64,000 nucleotides of DNA. Origin: Rhynchopus euleeides (taxonomy: Eukaryota; Euglenozoa; Diplonemea; Diplonemida; Diplonemidae). The notes under the pieces were generated by a model that was not told the origin of the DNA, made no database searches, and was given only the letters and a program-made list of their open reading frames with translations. Of this stretch, positions 60,396 through 64,000 are shown piece after piece; position 1 is the stretch's first letter; every line of letters starts with the position of its first letter. Made by a program: the position numbers and the translations under genes. The stretch covers positions 1,364,001 to 1,428,000 of the forward strand of contig OY723284.1 of NCBI GenBank assembly GCA_963210315.1. Reading direction: 5' to 3'.

Positions 60396-63201
60396 ATGCA
60401 CCCCGGGGCCTACGCCCAAGGCTACGACTATGCCGACCCGAAATACTACTCTGGCGGGGCTGCCCCTCGGGGGTGGGACATGGGGATGGGAGGAGCCGAT
60501 GCATATCAATACGGCGCGATGCAACACGCTGCCTATGGGGGCCATCCCCAGCAGGCCGAGCCGCAGAGGCACCGCCGCAGCCACTCGCGGAAGGAGAAGA
60601 GCGCTTCGAAGAAGGCGCGGAGCAGGAGCAGGCCGAGGCGGCGGAGGAGCAGGGCCAGAGAGGATGTGCCCTCTGCCCTCGGGGTGCCTGGGGGTGTGGC
60701 GGACCTCGCGCCGCTGATCCCCGACAAGGATACCTACATGCGGCTGCTGGGGGAGATGCGGGGGTGGTCGGACCTTAAGAAGCGGAACCTGATCCTCAAC
60801 ACCTACGCCACCCTGGGGGGGGAGGGGCAGCGCGCGGTGCAGCAGGGCATGCGTCCCCACAAGGCACGCAGGGTGGACGACGGGCTGTTCATACCCCCGC
60901 CACAGGGGGAGAAGGACAGCGAAAGCGCTCTGCTCGCGTTTGCCAACCTGCAGGCTCCCTATGAATGCAAGGTGGCGCGTCTGCCGGAAGGGAGCTATGT
61001 CATTGCATCCCGTCTGGAGTGGGGGTATTTTGCGGTGTATCGGAAACCCGTGCAGGCGAACAGCAGCCCTTCGTCGAATGTCCTCGCTTCGTTTTCACGG
61101 AAGAATAGCGTGCCGACCTGGGAGGAGCTCGGTTCGATGAACCCGGTTCTGATCATTGTCTTCCTGGAGATCACGCAGCTGACAGAGGCAGAGAATATCA
61201 TTAAGGTCACCACGCTGAATGCGGAGAAGTCTCTCAAGCTCCAGTTTGCCATAAAGGATTTTGAACAGGCTCGGGTTGCCATCAAGGCAGGGCATGTGCA
61301 GTGCAGGGCACAGAAGAGGATCCAGGGGTCGCGCCACCCAGCTGTGTCGGAGTTCTATGTTGACGGGGAGGAGTTTTTCCCGTGCCTCGGGGATGCGCTG
61401 ATGTCGGCACAGACGGATATTCTGATGGCCGCATGGTGGCTTTCGCCTTATGTCTTCCTGAAGCGGAGCAAGGAAGAGCCGTTTGATCAGAACTATCGGC
61501 TTGACAATCTGCTGCAGAGGAAGGCGCTGGAGGGGGTGCGGGTCTACATCCTGCTGTATCAGGAGATCGAGCGGGCCACGGCGCTGACATCTCTGCACAC
61601 CAAGCAGTACCTCGAGTCGCTGCATCCCCGCATCAAAGTGCTGCGGCACAGAGGCCCCGCATCGACAAGCCTTGTCTTCACCCACCACCAGAAGTTCACC
61701 GTGGTGGACTGGCGAGTTTTATTCATAGGGGGTCTCGACCCCTGCTACGGCCGCTGGGACACCAGTGAGCACCCGCTGTTTGACAACGACGAGAAGGTGA
61801 TGTACCCTGGGTTGGACTATAGGAATCCGGTGCTGCTGGGTGACGAGGCGACGTCGCAGACGAAGACGCCGTTTCTGAGTGCGCTGAACAGGCGTGTGGC
61901 GCCGCGGCTTCCCTGGCATGACATCCACGTGAGGTTGGAGGGGAAGGTTGCCTATGCAGCGGGGCTGAACTTTGTGCAGCGCTGGCACCACCACTGCCGG
62001 AAGAACGGCCCCGAAGCACAGATGATCGTGCCGGACATCAGTGCCCTGTATAACCCGCGGACTGCCTCGCTCGATCAGCACAAGACTGTCGAGACAACCC
62101 TCTACCGCTCGATGGGCGAGTGGTCCGGCAACCGGACTAACGACAAAGGTGTGCAGCAACAGCCATGAGCCATCCCTTGATGCGTGCAGCTCCATATTGT
62201 TTTGTTCTCGATCCGGAGTGGGGCAAGCTACCTCCTGCCGATGCAACGATGGATCGGCGCAGGGGAGGTTGTTTTGATGTCCTGTTTTGCTGCCGTGCCT
62301 TCCTGCCACCCCGTATACCCTCACAGGCATTGAGACGGCGTATCTCGACCTGATCCGGAATGCGACGGATTATATCTACCTGGAGAACCAGTACTTCATC
62401 TCATCGGTGTATGGGTCTGAGGTGTCGAATAAGATAGCGCAGGCGCTGGTTGATAAGATCATCGAGGCACACCAAGATAACCGGCAGTTCCGCTGCCTGA
62501 TGATGATCCAGCCGCACGGGGAAGGGGACCCGGTTGCCGACCAGTTCATCCGGTCCATCATCTACTTCCAGAACCAGACGCTGCTGCGGATGCAGCAGGC
62601 CCTGCTGCAGACGCTCGGCAGCAAGGAGGTGCTCGAGAGGTACCTCATGGTAGGGTACATCCAGCAGCACGGGCGGACTGCGGAGGGGCAGGCCGTGTTC
62701 TCCCCGATATACATCCACAGCAAGTTCATCGTGGCAGACGACATGAGGTTCATCGTGGGGAGCGCGAATATCAACGACAGGTCGTTTAACGGCGACCGAG
62801 ACAGCGAGCTGGCAGTGCTGGTGGCGAAGCCTGCAGACCTGAAGGACGGGCTGCATTACTGCTCCCGGATACGTGACCTGCGCATCCGCCTCTGGACAGA
62901 GCACTTTGCTCTCCCCGCGGCGTCCATGCTGGAGCCGACCAGCGACGAGCTGTGGGCTCGTCTGAGGGCTGTCATGACGGGCAACACGCAGGTGTATGAG
63001 TCGGTGTTCCCCGCCGCCCCGACCAACCGCGTCACCACGCTGGAGGACGCGCAGCGGCAGTCTGCGAAGCCGCCGAACGACGAGCTGGTCACGACCCTCA
63101 GCAACCTGAAGGGGCACGCCGTTCTGTACCCCGCGCAGTGGATGAGCAACGTGCTGCCCACGCTTGTTGCCCTTGCAGCAGGTACGCACCTGCTGGTGTG
63201 A
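60396..63201 (+). CDS. PLD: phospholipase D (two HKD motifs, two exons)
   Basis: Exon 1 is 60396-62148 and exon 2 is 62327-63201, joined in phase 1 to give 875 residues. PLD hydrolyses phosphatidylcholine to phosphatidic acid and choline at membranes. The first HKD motif is HHQKFTVVD (H431, K433, D438). The second is HSKFIVAD (H715, K717, D722), followed by GSANINDRS. ENQYFIS follows the splice junction, as in eukaryotic PLDs. The N-terminus (about 1-90) is Gly/Tyr-rich and then Arg/Ser-rich. The region 200-310 takes the place of the PX/PH domains of PLD1/PLD-zeta but is not clearly either. The intron splits the conserved core, so both exons are needed. A 37-base GT-AG segment (63182-63218) could replace the last residues with a 36-residue tail ending at 63328. 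Confidence 0.93.
62149..62326 (+). other. spliceosomal intron (178 bp)
   Basis: AAAG/GTGTGC donor and CCCTCACAG acceptor, phase 1; splicing restores GIETAYLDLIRNATDYIYLE, a core PLD segment. Confidence 0.9.
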
Positions 63202-64000
63202 CACTTTCCGATCTGCAGGTGTGGAGCACATCGCCGGGTTACTCAACTGCCCCGACTCTCTGTGCGAAGGGAGCCCCCCTGCCGCCTTTGATTCGTCCGG
63301 CGTGTTTGATTATGTTCGAAAAAAGTAAGCATCCTCTTGGTGCGTACGGTGTTCTCAATTCATAGCTGATGTGATTTGCTGTGGGGCAAAAACCCCTCAA
63401 AACCAAAACAGGGTTTGGTGTCTCAGCCTGTTTTTTTTATCAGGTTCTCACGGCTGTGCATCACATCGGTGTGTGTTTTATGTTATGCAATATGACAGCC
63501 ATCCAACAACCATGCGCATGATGCGCATCTGTTGTGCATTTTCCAGCACACCTACCTCGATGTGGGTGGAAAGTGTCACTACGTGCTTGTTGCCCCATGC
63601 CTTGTGCTCCTCACTCACGACACCAGCCTTTAGGCATGTGGGTGTGGACGCCTCGACAAATCTGGGGAGCAAAGCGCAGAACGAACACAATTGACAGCTT
63701 TTCGCCCCTCTCTCGGCCAGATCTCTCAGGGAGGCCAACCCTCTCGGCAGGCCTTGTGGTGTAGATTATAGACGAAACCCCCAGGGAATGTTTCATTGCA
63801 TCATTGCATGCTGCAAGGCGGTGCAAAATGTTCTTCACATAGCTTGTGGGCGATTCGTGGTGTGTATCTGTGATGTGCCGTGCGAGGGACAGCGCACCCG
63901 CCGGTCAAAACACAAAAGAAAGTAAAACAACAAATCAGCCAGGGCGGCGCGCCTCCCCACCCCACCTCCCCTGCGACACCCCCCGCCCCCCCGCCCCCCG
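63202..64000. other. 3' flank of PLD and start of the next spacer
   Basis: Positions 63219-63328 may be a last PLD exon. The remainder has no supported gene. The window ends in a strongly C-rich tract (63945-64000) like those that precede genes here, so another + strand gene may begin just outside. Confidence 0.45.

Noticed and set aside
1-64000. Spliced-leader RNA, 5S rRNA, other rRNA and tRNA genes.
   Set aside because: I found no sequence resembling these, although a covariance search could still reveal diverged small RNAs.

Overview
The window looks like nuclear DNA of a GC-rich, flagellated heterotrophic protist. It has GT-AG introns (short and few), long GC-rich single-exon genes, eukaryotic ribosome-biogenesis, cobalamin-transporter-like and phospholipase D genes, and many simple repeats. 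Every gene I can support lies on the + strand over 64 kb. Most start codons sit just after a long C/T-rich tract ending in AG, the arrangement expected for polycistronic transcription with spliced-leader trans-splicing. Together with a fragment resembling euglenozoan-type adenylyl cyclases, this makes a euglenozoan, and in particular a diplonemid, my best guess; that is inference, not proof.

Layout. 0.2-6 kb: two almost identical 2.9-kb tandem copies of a GDP-mannose 3,5-epimerase gene. 7.4-17 kb: a nine-pass LMBR1-family membrane protein, an unknown 602-residue protein, a secreted AA10 lytic polysaccharide monooxygenase (LPMO) of bacterial type, and a secreted sulfatase. 17-22.1 kb: no genes, but several repeat families and a 2.25-kb element with long terminal inverted repeats. 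22.2-27.3 kb: an acyltransferase, and a secreted ascorbate-peroxidase-like gene interrupted by a 5'-truncated non-LTR retrotransposon with a 19-bp target duplication. 28.8-38 kb: a 1527-residue UPF1-like helicase/RNB nuclease/CCCH fusion and an unknown proline-rich protein. 39.3-45.8 kb: three adjacent satellite arrays, all of 31-bp period and clearly related, with a cyclase-homology fragment between the first two. 47-64 kb: RIO2 kinase, a small CxxC protein, a membrane-anchored methyltransferase, four proteins of unknown function (one possibly ciliary), and phospholipase D.

Functional links. The LPMO, the sulfatase and the peroxidase all have signal peptides, and LPMO and peroxidase share long Pro/Val linkers, pointing to secreted digestion of polysaccharides. 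GDP-mannose epimerase belongs to the plant-type ascorbate route; ascorbate is a substrate of ascorbate peroxidases and a known electron donor of LPMOs. A local ascorbate/peroxide/LPMO theme is therefore possible but unproven. RIO2 acts in 40S ribosome maturation; the helicase-RNB fusion is expected to act on RNA. The most unusual items are the helicase-RNB fusion, the three-array 31-bp satellite complex, the bacterial-type AA10 LPMO, and a family of mini-elements bounded by GGGGGTCTTCGCT inverted repeats.
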